Under the pieces are notes generated by a model, which did not search any database, was not told the DNA's origin, and saw only the letters and a program-made list of their open reading frames with translations. This document shows, piece by piece, positions 1 to 15,604 of a stretch of 64,000 bases of DNA; position 1 is the first letter of the stretch, and each line of letters opens with the position of its first letter. A program made the translations under genes and the position numbers. The DNA is taken from NCBI GenBank assembly GCA_009602735.1, contig WELA01008947.1:181271-245270 (forward strand), given 5' to 3'. Source of the DNA: Mesotaenium endlicherianum (taxonomy: Eukaryota; Streptophyta; Zygnematophyceae; Zygnematales; Mesotaeniaceae).

Positions 1-406
1 CCCTTTCCCCCACATCCCTCCCCCTGCCCGGCTATCTCTGCCTCCTCCCTCTCTCTGTCTCTCACCCGCGCGCAGTTGCACGCGTGCTCGTGCTTGGACA
101 CTGACTGGGTCCTTCCCACTGCTGCGGGAGGCCATTCTGTAATCTTCTTCGCAGAGGAAGTACCCACCTGGGCTCTCTTATCAAGCTTGTGTGGCACTGC
201 TGAGCGCTCGCCTGTGTGAGAGGCACTAGCAATGGCGGGGAGGGTCACGGTTATGGCATGGCCACACATTGGGGCCTCCTCTCTCTCGCGCGTGTTCGTG
301 CATGCGTGCATGCGTGCGTGCCTGCGTGCGCTTGTGTTTTTGAGCGAGCGTGTGTACGCATGTCACATGTGTGGGCGCGCGTGGACGTGCGTGCACGTGT
401 CGGCAG
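1..406 (+). other. intron / upstream part of the ThrRS gene
   Basis: No exon can be supported here. The stretch is rich in C/T runs and alternating purine-pyrimidine (GCGTGCATGCG-like) sequence and ends in a good 3' splice site (CAG at 404-406). It is most likely the intron that precedes the first visible threonyl-tRNA synthetase exon, because the protein starts here in mid-domain; the N-terminal exons should lie to the left of the window. Confidence 0.6.
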
Positions 407-3404
407 GCGGCGCACGTGATGGCCATGGCGGTGCAGAAGCTGTTCCCCAACGCGCGCTGCACCATTGGGCCGTGGATCGCCAAGGGCTTCTACTACGACT
501 TTGACCTGCAGGAGCCCCTCATGGAGAAGGACCTCAAGAAGATCAAGAAGGAGATGGTACCCTGTCCACCCAAGACCCACCCACCCACCCATCCACCCAC
601 CCATCCACCTGTCCCATCATCCGTCCATCGTTGCAAAGCATTGCCGCCTGTCCCTGGCGTTGCCCCAACCCGGGGATGGCTGTTCTTGCTGCTGTCTCTA
701 CCTCTGCCTCTCTAGCTCCTCTCTATGCTGCTGTCGCTGCTCAATGTGTCCACAGTAGGAAGCGGAAGGGGGGGCTTAGTCAGGGCGCAGGGGTGCCTGA
801 TGGGCGTCGCCAGAGCAAGAGCAAGAGCAGCGTGGCAGCTCTCCCTCACTTTGCTCTTTTACGAGCGCACCCGTGCAGGGTTTCTCCCTTCCCCCGTGTT
901 GGGCAAGCAGGCCAGTCGCCTGAGTGGGCTCATGCTGTCATGTCATGCTATGCTCAGCTGGAGTTGTTGAGGGGAGGGGCGTGTTGAAGGGCACACTTTC
1001 CAGCCACTTTGATATCCCCCTGTCAAGGAAAGTGGGGGTTCTACCAGGCAGGTGGCCTCTCCACAAGCGGCCTTCCCCCTCCCCCTTCTCTCTCCATAAG
1101 CATTGACGTCCAAAAGAGGGACGCGCATGCGCGCCCTCACATTCAGAAACCAGCAACACTTCCCCAGACGCTCACGCATCCATTCCTCGGACTCCTCCCC
1201 ACAGTGTGCCTCTCGTGGGCTCACGGGCAAGCAGCACACAGGGCAGCTGGGCAGCTGGCTTAGGCCTGTGCCCTGTCCTGGGCAGCGGGGCTGAGGACGT
1301 CGGTGACAGCTGGCACCTTCTCCTGGGCGGGGGGGCAGGACCGCATCGTGGGGCGCAACCTGCCAGTGAGGCGCGAGGAGGTGTCGCGCGAGGAGGCGGA
1401 GCGGCGCATCCGCGCCATCGGGGAGCCGTACAAGCTGGAGATCCTGGAGGGCATCACCTCGGAGCCCATCACCATCTACCACCTGGGTACACATGCGCGC
1501 TTACCTCTGCATCTGCTGCTGGTCTCCTCTTCCTCCTTCTTCTTCTTGGTGGGTGGGGCTGCCCTGCGAACGCTGACACGGCAGAAAGCATTGTCTCTTA
1601 TTTGGCTTCTTTCTGCCCTTGCATGAGGGCGTGGGGGGGGCTGCCTTTCCAATTGTGCGGTGCCACTCAGGAGGGCGGGGACAGTGACAGAGACAGGGAT
1701 GACTATGACAAGAGTTGTGGACGTAAGCGAGCCGCTCACGTGCCGTCCTTTCGTGTCACCCTCTTCTCCCTCTCGCGCTCGCTCCAGACGCAATTAGGCT
1801 ATGCGCGCACTTGTGCACGCTCATGCATGCCAGTGCCGAGGCACCGGAGAAGGCAGAGCAGGCGAGGAGGGAGGGAGGGTTGGATCTGGGAGGGGGAGGG
1901 GGCCAGAGGGGATGACCTAACGGGGGGGTGGGGCCACGGGCGTTGCGCGGGTGCATCACCAACACCAACAACGACGACGACAGGTGATGATTGGTGGGAC
2001 CTGTGCGGCGGGCCCCACCTGGAGCGCACGGGGCAGCTGCCGCGGCGCGCCATCGAGCTGGAGGCGGTGGCGGGCGCCTACTGGCGCGGCGACGAGAAGC
2101 GCGCCACGCTGCAGCGCATCTACGGCACCGCGTGGGAGACGGAGGAGCAGCTGGCGGCGTACCTGGCGCAGAAGGAGGAGGCCAAGCGGCGCGACCACCG
2201 CAAGCTCGGCAGCGACCTCAACCTCTTCTCCATCCAGGCATGCGCTCGCACGCCCCCCTCCTCTCCCTCCTCTCTCTCTCTCTCTCGCGTGCTAAGCGCG
2301 CGGGCCGTCAACAGATGCTGCCTACTACACAGTACAAGAAGACCTGTTTATTGCCTGCCAGCGCCGCGTGACCACAATCCCTTGTGCATTCGGGGGGGCG
2401 AGCGGGCAGGCGGGCAGGCACATGCCCCGGGTGCAAGTTGCGGCAATGCCCGCCCAGCCTGCAAGAGCAGACGATGCTGCGGGTGCAAGCAGAGTAGTAA
2501 TGCAAAGAGGTGCACCAAGTGAAAGTGGTGATGGTGACTGCCAGGCGTCATGCCTAGCTGCTTGCTCCTCGGAGGGCGTTGGGAGGGCGTGGGCTCTGAC
2601 GCAAGAGGAGAGTGCGAGCGCGACGCCTGGCAGGAGGATGCGGGGGGAGGCCTGGTGTTCTGGCACCCCAAGGGCGCCATGGTGCGCCAGATCGTGGAGG
2701 ACTACTGGAAGAAGCGCCACCTGGCAAGCGGGTACGAGCTGCTGTACACGCCGCACATCGCAAAGCTGGACCTGTGGAAGACCAGCGGCCACTACGACTT
2801 CTACAAGGAGAACATGTTTGACCAGGTCAGCCGCCCGCCGCCTGGCCCGCCCGCCCAGCCGCCCGTCTTCCCATCAGTCAGTCGGTCCCACCTAGGCCCC
2901 TCGATTTGACCAAATTCGTGGGTGTCGGAAATCTTCTGGCCTGCTCTGGCCGATGGTTTGGGTTTCGAGAACATCCAACAAGATTTGGAAGATTGTTTGA
3001 AGCATTATTTTATGGCATAATAACATCCCATGACATTTTTCATACGGAAATTGTAAAATATTGAGATTTTATGCGACATCCACTCGGAATCATAATGGTT
3101 TTAAGAGATATCTTTATTTGCATCCGAACTAGCAAATAACATTGAAAAAATTATGAATCGAGGGGTCTGGGCCCAACAGCTTGCCAGAATGTATGAGGGC
3201 ATCGCTCCGTCAGTTAGACAGCCAGGCAGGCGGGCGGGCGGGCCCCACCACCTTGTGTGTTGAGAGGTGGGAAGGGAAGGGTGGGGTTCTTGTGTCTGGG
3301 GTTTGATGTGGTTGGGCTATTGTTGTCATCAGGTGCCATAGTGTCGTTGAAAGTAGTCAGTGGCAGGCTGAGAGCAGGATTGCGCCATGCGTGACAATGA
3401 CGGC

Positions 3405-3450
<46 letters not shown>

Positions 3451-5967
3451 CGGTGCATTCTCCCTTGCCTTCCCTCCCCCAGTCTTGTGTGTCGGCTGGG
3501 CTCCTTTCGCCCCTCCCTCCCTCCCTCCCTCCTGTGAGCAGTGCGATTGCGAGGGGGCGTGGGCGTGCAGAGGCCACGTTCTGGGGAGGTGTGGTGTGGG
3601 CTGCCCTGCTCTGTACTGCTGTGTGCGGCTCTGTGCAACACCTGCAAGCGCCACCACCCTTACCCGAGAGACGGGCTGCCGTCCGTCCTTGATGAGAGGG
3701 CTCGCGGCTCTGGCTGTGGCGGAGGAGAGCAGCGTGAAACTGATGCCGCTTCCTCCTTGGCTGTGGCAGATGGCGGTGGAGGAGGAGACGTACCAGCTTA
3801 AGCCGATGAACTGCCCGTGCCACATCATGGTGTACAAGGCGGCGCAGCGCTCGTACCGCGAGCTGCCCATCCGGTGGGGCGAGCTGGGCACCGTGTACCG
3901 CTACGAGCGCTCCGGCACCATGCACGGCCTCTTCCGCGTGCGCGGCTTTACCCAGGTCCGCCAACCTCCTCCCCATGCATGCGTGAGTGTGACCAGAGCC
4001 CGTTTGTGCATTTGTGTGTGTGTGTGTGTGTATGTGTGCGCGCGTGTGTCTGGTTGCTTGTGGTTGCGCGCCTTCTGTCTGACTCGGCAAGCATGGAGTG
4101 CCATGAAGCAGCCACGTGGCAGTGGCTGTGGCAGTGACAATGGCAGTGGGGTAGAGTTCAAGGGCAAGCGCCCCTGCGCCACACGACTCTCTTTTAATGA
4201 GCTCTCGGACTCAACCTCACTAAGCATCAAATCAGTCAAGCAGCTGACTGGCGCATGTGTGCGCGTATGTTTGTGTGTGTGTGTGTGCGTGTGTGTGTGC
4301 GTGCGCTTGGGATGGCGGCAGGACGACGCGCACATCTTCTGCCTGCCAGAGCAGATGCGCGACGAGATCCGCGGGGTGCTGGACCTCACGGAGGCCATTC
4401 TGGCGGACTTTGGGTTCACGCGCCTGGAGGTCAACCTGTCCACCAAGCCCGAGAAGAGCGTGGGCAGCGACGACATCTGGCAGCGCGCCACGCAGGCGCT
4501 GCGCGAGGCCCTGGGCGACAAGGGGTGGGCGTACAACGTGGACGAGGGCGGCGGCGCCTTCTACGGCCCCAAGATCGACCTCAAGATTGAGGACGCCATC
4601 GGCCGCAAGTGGCAGTGCTCCACCATCCAGGTGTGTGCGTGTGTGTGTGTGTGCATGCGCGCATGCGCCTGTGTGTGCGTGTATGTGTGTATGTGGTTGT
4701 GCGCGTATGTGTTGTGTGTGTGTGTGTGTGTGTGTTGTGCACACTCCACAGAGTGTGCTTCGTAATCCTTGAATGCTGCATTGCTGCAGGATAGGGTGTA
4801 TGTGTGGCCAGGTGATCCGAGCTTCAAGCGATTCTGCCTCTTGCACGCCCATTTGGGAGTGGCCTCTGTGTGCGCTGCCTCTCACTCTCACGGCTCCTCT
4901 CGTTGTCGCTGGAGTGGGAGGACAGGTGGACTTTAACCTGCCGCAGCGCTTCAAGATGGAGTACGTGGCGCCGGACCAGTCGCGGCAGCAGCCCATCATG
5001 ATCCACCGCGCCATCTTCGGGTCGCTGGAGCGCTTCTTCGGCATCCTGGTGGAGAACTACGCGGGAGACTTCCCCCTCTGGCTGGCGCCCGTGCAGGCGC
5101 GCCTGCTGCCCGTCACCGACTCCGAGGTGCTCCGCTCCCCTCCCCTTCCCCTCCCTCCCACCCTCTCCCTTTCCTTCTTGTCCTGGCACAATACGCATGG
5201 ATGGCATGCACGCCTTGTGTGTGTCAGGAGGATGAGGGTGTCGTGGACCGGAGGCCGCGGTGCTGTTCTCTCCCCTGTTGGTCCAACACACATACGTACA
5301 TGCGCGCACACGTGGATGGCATGCATAGCTTCAGTTGGTGTCTCGCCACTCAATGGCGACTTGGGAAGGATTGGCGGCAGGGATGGTATGTGTGGATCGT
5401 AGCGGTGGGTGTGTGGGCGATGGTGCACAGATGCGTACTGCCTGCCTTACTGCTTTGTGGCCAGGCTTGAAAGCAGGCGCCTGGGGTTTTTCTGGTGTTG
5501 CTGGAATGCTGGAGTGGGGCAGTGTCCCCATTGGCTTTGGCTCTGCTCTCTGCTCTCTGCTCCCTGCTCTCTGCTGCCCCATCTGGAGTGCAGAGTACAG
5601 TGTGCTCACCACTTCTGACAAGGTCTGCAAGCGTGCGCTCGCGCTTGCTGAGGAGTGCTCAAGAAGTACGGCGTCGTGCTGTGCTCTGTGTGGGTGCCCT
5701 CCGCAGACGGAGTACTGCAAGCAAGCGGTTGCAGAGCTCCAAGCGGCAGGCGTGCGCGCGGAGGTGGGCAGCGGGGAGAGGCTGGGGAAACTTATCCGCA
5801 ACGCCGAGACTCAGAAGATCCCTATCATGGCTGTGGTGGGGCCCAAGGAGGTGGAGAGCAACACGCTCACCGTGCGAGCAAGGAAGGGAGGCGAGATCGG
5901 CAATCTTTCAGTTGCTGCTCTCATAGAGAGGATCAAGGAGGTGGAGAGGTGTAAGGGCTACATGTAG
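407..5967 (+). CDS. threonyl-tRNA synthetase, organellar (cyanobacterial-like) type; 5' partial
   Basis: Charges tRNA-Thr with threonine using ATP. Eight exons read in one continuous frame: 407-556, 1339-1486, 1984-2237, 2634-2825, 3770-3955, 4322-4630, 4926-5126, 5707-5967 (1701 bases, 566 visible residues plus stop). Order of domains: end of the editing domain ([34 protein letters not shown]), class II catalytic core (FWHPKGA; zinc-site region MNCPCH; motif 2 around TVYRYERSG...[32 protein letters not shown]; motif 3 around [14 protein letters not shown]) and the C-terminal anticodon-binding domain ([21 protein letters not shown]). From memory, the WWDLCGGPH and [13 protein letters not shown] variants match cyanobacterial and plant plastid/mitochondrial enzymes rather than the cytosolic one, so a dual-targeted organellar enzyme is likely; the transit peptide would be outside the window. 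All introns are GT-AG except the one after exon 1984-2237, which starts with GC. Introns hold TG tracts, a GAT repeat and a MITE. Confidence 0.95.
2897..3166. mobile_element. MITE copy 1 (internally deleted relative of the 8766-9202 element)
   Basis: AT-rich island in the GC-rich ThrRS intron 2826-3769. It begins CCCCTCGATTTGACCAAATT and ends AATCGAGGGG. Its first ~110 bases match the left arm of the element at 8766-9202 (shared words include TTTCGAGAACATCC-like and TTGAAGCATTA), and the centre also matches (ACATCCACTC.GAATCAT). Only the outermost bases of the right inverted repeat remain, so this copy is shorter. No coding capacity. Confidence 0.8.
3405..3450. repeat. (GAT)n microsatellite, about 15 units
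   Basis: An uninterrupted trinucleotide run inside the ThrRS intron 2826-3769. On paper it encodes poly-Asp, poly-Met or poly-Ile/His, but it is intronic and the frames around it are spurious. Confidence 0.95.
4012..4050. repeat. (TG)n tract
   Basis: Alternating TG/CG dinucleotides in the ThrRS intron 3956-4321. A second tract lies at 4256-4306, just before the 3' splice site of exon 4322-4630. Confidence 0.9.
4631..4735. repeat. (TG)n tract starting at a splice donor
   Basis: The intron after exon 4322-4630 starts GTGTGTGCGTGTGTGTG and continues as TG/CG alternation for about 100 bases, so the donor GT is one of many equivalent dinucleotides. The exon end is fixed by the protein (CSTIQ then VDFNLPQ). 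Confidence 0.9.
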
Positions 5968-8765
5968 GCAGAGTTTCTTACATCAAAGAAGTAGGATACT
6001 GTTATCGTGTGTAGTTGCATACCTTAAGTTGGTTCTTCAGCAAGTTGGTCATATCTAAGTCTACCTTACAATCTTTTGACTTCATGACTGGTTCATTGAT
6101 TTGATAAAGAAGAAGAGGTTTTTGAAAGACTAGCAACTCTCAAGCTTGTCTCTTAAGTAGTGAATTTGCTTTCCATCTATTACTTGAAAACAAGTGTGGC
6201 CTTCAAACAACACGAGGTCCTGTCCAAAGTCATTTAGTGTCTGAATTGTAGGACTATTGGTGACAATCTGGAGTTGTCTTTCAAGCCAATAATTGAAGCA
6301 CACAAGTCCTCAGCACTATCCGTGTATCAAGAATTCTCTATTTATCTGCAATTGCTCCCTTGTCGGCAGTCGAAAAGTGACCTGAAGTGACATCTGCAAT
6401 AACCAATTTCAGCCAAGCCTGGTTCCTTCGAGGTTATCAACACACTCTAACGATTAAGTCGTACATGAATCATGAAGACACATGCACGTGACACCAAGCA
6501 GAGCTTAAAGGTTGCATGAAGAGCTGATGCATGCCTTGCGTGGACCATATTTGTGTTCCCTTCACAGCCTTTTATCATTCTGGTCACCCACGATCAAGGG
6601 AAAAAGATTCTAGGATGTCAGAGCTCAAGAGTCAGCATATTATTTTGTGTGAAGTGCAATGTTTGCATTGAATCTTGCGCCTTTTACTTTTGTAGTGTAC
6701 TTTGGAGAGACGTGACTTAGTCACCATCTATGCAACAATATATGGTGTGCATGCACAGAGTGCAGTAGAAAGTTTATAGCCATCTTGCAATAGACGGTCT
6801 CAGAGTATCGTACAAGGAGAGGAATCTAATAAGAAAGCAGTGGTGTGACGAGCTTACTAATATTCATAAGGCCTGCACTTCACTTTGCTTGTACGCTATT
6901 CGGCTGTCTCTAGCTATTCCTGTGGCCGCATGGATGCTCCTCAATACTAACCGCAAATGGACCGTCGAAGTGACTATGTCGAAGAAATATATCAACGTCA
7001 TCAAAATCACGGACTGTTATATGCATGGTCAGTTGAATATACTCTTGTACAACAAAATGCATGCACTCCGCGTTTATTTGTTGCGTAGAGGCAAGTCAAT
7101 GTGTGCGATGAGAATCTTGCCTGCTTAATATTTGAGTTTGTGTTTCATGTATAGAGAGAAAGAAATAAGCAGCACAAGAAGTGAGTGGCTTTTGTGTCGA
7201 GCTTCATCTGCAGGTGACGTTCAAACATGTAGATTGTTAAAAGTAGGAACCGGTATATCAGTATGGACAATTAATCAGCAAAGTAAGGGAAGCAGCAGTA
7301 ATAATTTGGTAAACACGCAGTCGGTCGCTGCGTTTTCTCTTCTTATGTGAGCTGAAGTAGGGCAACTTCATGACAGTAAGTCTTGGAGAGGAGTTTGTAG
7401 TGAAGGTGTGTGGCTTGCAAAATGTGTCAAGCGGAGGAGTATGAACAAGTCCATAAGGTTACACGTGCCGAGGCATAACCTGTCACATATGCAAGCTTCC
7501 TCACTCAGATTGTGGAGATGTATCCTGTCTGTCTACTACTCATATGATGTCCTGTTGCTTCTTATCATTGGTGCTTGCAGCTTGTTCACGATGTGCTGCT
7601 GCTGCTGCTGTATGGAGTCGTATGAATGGTGCCTGCACTGCCTCTTTTGCTATTAAAGTGCTATCTCTACATCCCTGCGAGAAAACTAATGCACAAGCCC
7701 GTGGTGTCTCCTCTTTTAGAATCCTCTGAGGTGTTATTAGTTGTCCTTTGCAATAGGTAGTTTGGCAACGTCCTGATCATACTTCTTTAGAAACATACGA
7801 ATTCACAGGTTTGAGATAAGCGTTGCTGCAGTGTTTGTGCTAGATGACGATTGACACTGCCTCCCTCTTGATGATCTCGGGCAGGAGAAGGTGCAGGTCT
7901 TGTGGTCATCACAAGCTAGATTTGAGCATGCAACTTCCGCTTCACGTTCATCATAGCTACTGCTGTAGGGCCTAAGGAGATCCCTTAAGCACGCCGTTAG
8001 TTTACAAGGCTATATACGAAGAGTGTGCGCATGGAAAACAGTCTTGAATATTTGCTGTAACTTTAATGTTGCACCCTCTTATGCTCGAGAAATAAATTCT
8101 TCCACATTGTAAGTCGTTTCCTTTTTGAGGCATTTCCATCATTGACAATTAATTGCTCCAGCACAGGTGCTTTCTCTTGTCTTGTTCATGATTGTATCAG
8201 ATACTAGCAAACATTGCCTTCTACTAATGTACACAGCCACATCTTTCACTAAAACTTCACGCACAGGAAAGTCCGCAAGTTACGACATATGGACAAGTAT
8301 ACACCAGAAATTCAGGAACAAAGAAGGCTTTAAGTACATATGAACTAACATAGACAAGTTTACACCACGTACGGTTTGGAGTCTACACTGCCAGTGAGGA
8401 TACGACCGCTTTTACAGTATCATGCACTGGCTCTTCCACTACAGCAACCAGTCCTGAACATAATTAATGGCAACATGGCAGTGCTGCATGACTTCACTCG
8501 TACATGCAGGTAACGTCAATTTCCTGATTCGACGTCGCCATCGGAAGAAACACGAGGGCGGAGATTGACTATGGTGGTTTAATGTTCAACTGGCAGTTAG
8601 TACTCAAACTAGGTGACAGAGCTCGTTATATATTGCTTGATATTCTCAGCACTTTTATGGTTATATTGATGGCCTTTTTGTTATCATCAAACTTACGTGT
8701 GCACCCAAATTTCTGGCGACAAGTACTTTTGGTACTCTGGAGCCTACTGTCCGCAGCTATATAGG
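5968..8765. other. intergenic, AT-richer, no gene seen
   Basis: The ThrRS 3' UTR must lie in the first part. Base composition changes from the GC-rich gene to about 40-45% GC. No exon, RNA gene or recognisable transposon could be supported; open frames are short and without family resemblance. A distant AATAAA occurs near 8089, too far to assign to ThrRS. Confidence 0.6.
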
Positions 8766-9202
8766 CCCCTCAATTCGACCACATTGATTCGACCAAATTC
8801 GCGGATTTCGAAAACATCCTCTGGCCCGCCCTGGCCGGTGATCAGGTTTTCGAGATTTTCCGGGAAAAATTGAAAGATTTCTTGAAGCATTATTAACTGA
8901 TAATAATCTCACGACAGTTTTCACAAGGAATATGTAAAATATAGGGATTTTATGGAACATCCACTCTGAATCATGAGGGTTTTTTGAAAACATCCTTTTT
9001 TTTGAATCGGGTTCTATGACATCCGAAATGCATATAACATCGAAAAAGTTAGGGGTCTGAGTCTGAACTTCAAAGTCCAGCCATAAAAATCTCTTCAATA
9101 AATCTTCCAAATTTTTGTCGGAAGTTCTCGAAACCCTGACCACCGGCCAGAGCAGGCCATAGGATGTTTTTCGAAATACGCGACTTTGGTCGAATCGAGG
9201 GG
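8766..9202. mobile_element. MITE copy 2 with long terminal inverted repeats
   Basis: About 437 bp, non-coding. The left arm (8766 to about 8888) and the reverse complement of the right arm (about 9085-9202) match over roughly 115 bases: CCCCTCRATTCGACCA, then AATTCGCGGATTTCGAAAAC against AAGTCGCGTATTTCGAAAAA, then GGCCNGCYCTGGCCGGTG, TTTCGAGA and TTGAAAGATTTCTTGAAG-like ends. Such long arms make it foldback-like. No clear target duplication was found, and the superfamily is not assigned. Confidence 0.85.
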
Positions 9203-10587
9203 TCTGGTCTGGGACTCTGGAGTCTGGATTCGAGTAAAAGTACACCGATATTTATCTTCTCAGCTTTGACGTCATGCTTAAGATATTTTCGGATCTTTCT
9301 AGACTGCATCAGATAAATATCGAGACATACTCAAGTACAGCAGCGCAACAATGCACAAATAGGTGACAGCGAATCTTCTCCGAGGTGCTGGTTCAAAAAT
9401 CTGAATAGCTTGTTGCAGTTCTGGAGACTCCAACATGCTCCAACAGCTCGTTGCAGCTCTTTGCAACTCCTTGGTCGAAAATATCTATCGCTTAACCAAT
9501 AAGGTCCCGTCTTCAATAGTCTCAAAGATAAAGCACGTGAAAAATGTGTATCATCGTCCCATGTAGTCCCATGTCCTTGCATGAGATGCCTGGCATCACT
9601 TCTTCATACACTTGAAGTGCGTCTTGGTCGCCGGCGTCGAAGAGCTCCAAAACAGGGTGCAAATATTTATCAATTATTAGCACAATGGAGGACCACCCTG
9701 ATTTGAACCCCCAGGCTCCAGCCCCCCGATTGCAGATACATCGTGATGTGGCACCAGTGAGTTGTGCATGACCCGACAATGCCCGACACTCATTTCAAAA
9801 CATTTCAGAGTGCCGCAAAGCATGCGCAGATATTTCAAGATATGTGCCTGAAAAAGCTGACTAAAAAGCCGACTGTTCTGGATAGATAGCGGAAAAAGTT
9901 CCATAAAGCAATTGCAGCCGTATAGCAGCAACAGCAAGCTAGTCGCGCATGGTCGCGCAGGGCAGCCTTGAAAAAGTGCGCGGGTGGAAACTTGAGTGGG
10001 CTTGGGCAGGGCTTGGGTGTTCGAATTCTGATCGTTGAATTGGCGAATTCTGGTCTTCTTAATATAATATTTCTATCGATAGAATATATCTTTACTGACA
10101 CTATATTATGGAAACGCAACCGCCATACCTTTTCATGACCATCTTTGCACGCGTGGATATTCATCATCAAAAAGGCCCCAAAAAGCCGCATGGCTTTATC
10201 GATGAAGGCTCTTTACCGAAACGAGGGTCTCACGCAATCAGTCTCACGTTGTGGCAGCAGCACAAGGCCTGAGCGACATGCTGTTATGTGCTGTAGTGCA
10301 ACATTCAGCATTTTGAAAGCATCGCATATCCATTTCATTGCCTGATATTTTGATGCATTGACATGGTTCCCGGTTAATCTGCTAGATATTTCTTCTCATT
10401 TAGGAGAAACCACTTTGTTGTGTCCGCCGGTGATTGAGTTTGGCAACATATTACAGATTAACGCTCCACTTTTCCGGATAGAGATTCAAACAACATTATT
10501 TCAGGAGTGACTGACTGCATCGTCGTAATCCTTCAGGACCACTTTCAGGAGCCATTCTTTTGCAGCTTATCTCGTTCTTGTTGAGAC
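9203..10587. other. intergenic, upstream of the COR27/28-like gene
   Basis: No gene supported. A CTCCAACA/GTTGCAG-rich stretch near 9405-9470 is weakly repetitive. The promoter and 5' UTR of the next gene should lie in the last several hundred bases, but no convincing TATA element could be singled out. Confidence 0.55.
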
Positions 10588-14521
<3,934 letters not shown>

Positions 14522-15604
14522 GGAGAATCAGAGCTTCACTTTTTGCGCGGAACAGGCTGGCAGGTAGAGGCCGATGTGCGAGCATCTTCTGCACCTGGTG
14601 GAGGAGGGCATTTCGGATGGTTTCTTCTCATTACCACCGAGTTGCTTTGTGAAATGCATCACATCAGTGTAGTGTCGTGTACTTCAAGTTTGCGTGCCTT
14701 GCGGACCGATTATTGAGCTATACAAATGGCCTGAGAGGACAGAATGGGTGGTGGGGGTGTCATACAATGGCCAGTTCCACACGTTCATGGAGGGGTTTGG
14801 CTTTGGAAGCGGAGACAGCCCCTAGGTCTTGTCCTGGGTGCTGGGTCATGGCTTTGAGATTGGGCATATGTTGCAACAATTATTGTCCGAAAGGGAACCA
14901 TAAAAAGTGCTAAGAGCCACACCATCGTGGAACTGCACTGGAGGTATCGATTGCAGGACAGGAAGGATCTTTGAAGTTCATACAATTGCAAATAAGGGAG
15001 TATGGTGGCCTGCAAAATTGTAATAGGCGAAATGTGTGGATAAGCGTTTCTGCAGCATAATTCTGTAACATAAATGCTATATAGCTGTTTTGTCTAGGCT
15101 CTTGACTATTGGATTTTTGAATACCTTTTATAATTTAGCACTTGAATTTTCATAATAGTCAAACAGTGTGCCATGCTTGGAAGATGGATAGAATTAAATA
15201 GATCTGTGCTGTCAGTTTGCAACGAAATTGATGGGTACAATCATGTCATGAATCAAAGCAGCAGTTACTTGCTCTGAGCATGTATACTTGCACATAATTT
15301 TGGATCAATCCTAGTGCATAGTGTCAGTGATCTTAAATTTTTTCATTTGACCAGGACCTTGGAGTATATCTTATAACTTCAGAGGCTTATGTTGATAGCT
15401 TTTGGTTTAAAATTGCCATCGCTCTACTGTAACAAGAAACAGCTTATGCGAATGCCCAATCCAATGCGTCCTCAAGAGTGTGCATGTGGTCGCTGCCTGA
15501 CACTGCTGCAAGTCTAGTATGTACATATTCAATCAGTAGCATGACAGTGCCCAGATATGTCCAGTTCAACGAGAAGCTCGCCGGCCAAGCACTTGCAGTA
15601 GGCT
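14522..15604. other. intergenic between two convergent genes
   Basis: Contains the 3' UTRs of the COR27/28-like gene (+) and the EamA transporter (-). AT-rich; no exon, repeat or RNA gene recognised. Confidence 0.6.

Noticed and set aside
3214-4090. Minus-strand frames with poly-His or poly-Ile across the GAT repeat
   Set aside because: They lie antisense to a well-supported ThrRS gene and owe their length to a trinucleotide repeat.
6889-8764. Several short plus-strand frames between ThrRS and the second MITE
   Set aside because: Lengths are as expected by chance in AT-rich DNA, with no motif, codon bias or splice pattern to support a gene.
9690-9770. Possible tRNA-derived SINE on the minus strand (GGTTCAAATC resembles a B box)
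   Set aside because: The bases around it do not form a T-stem, no acceptor stem pairs, and no tail or second copy was seen.
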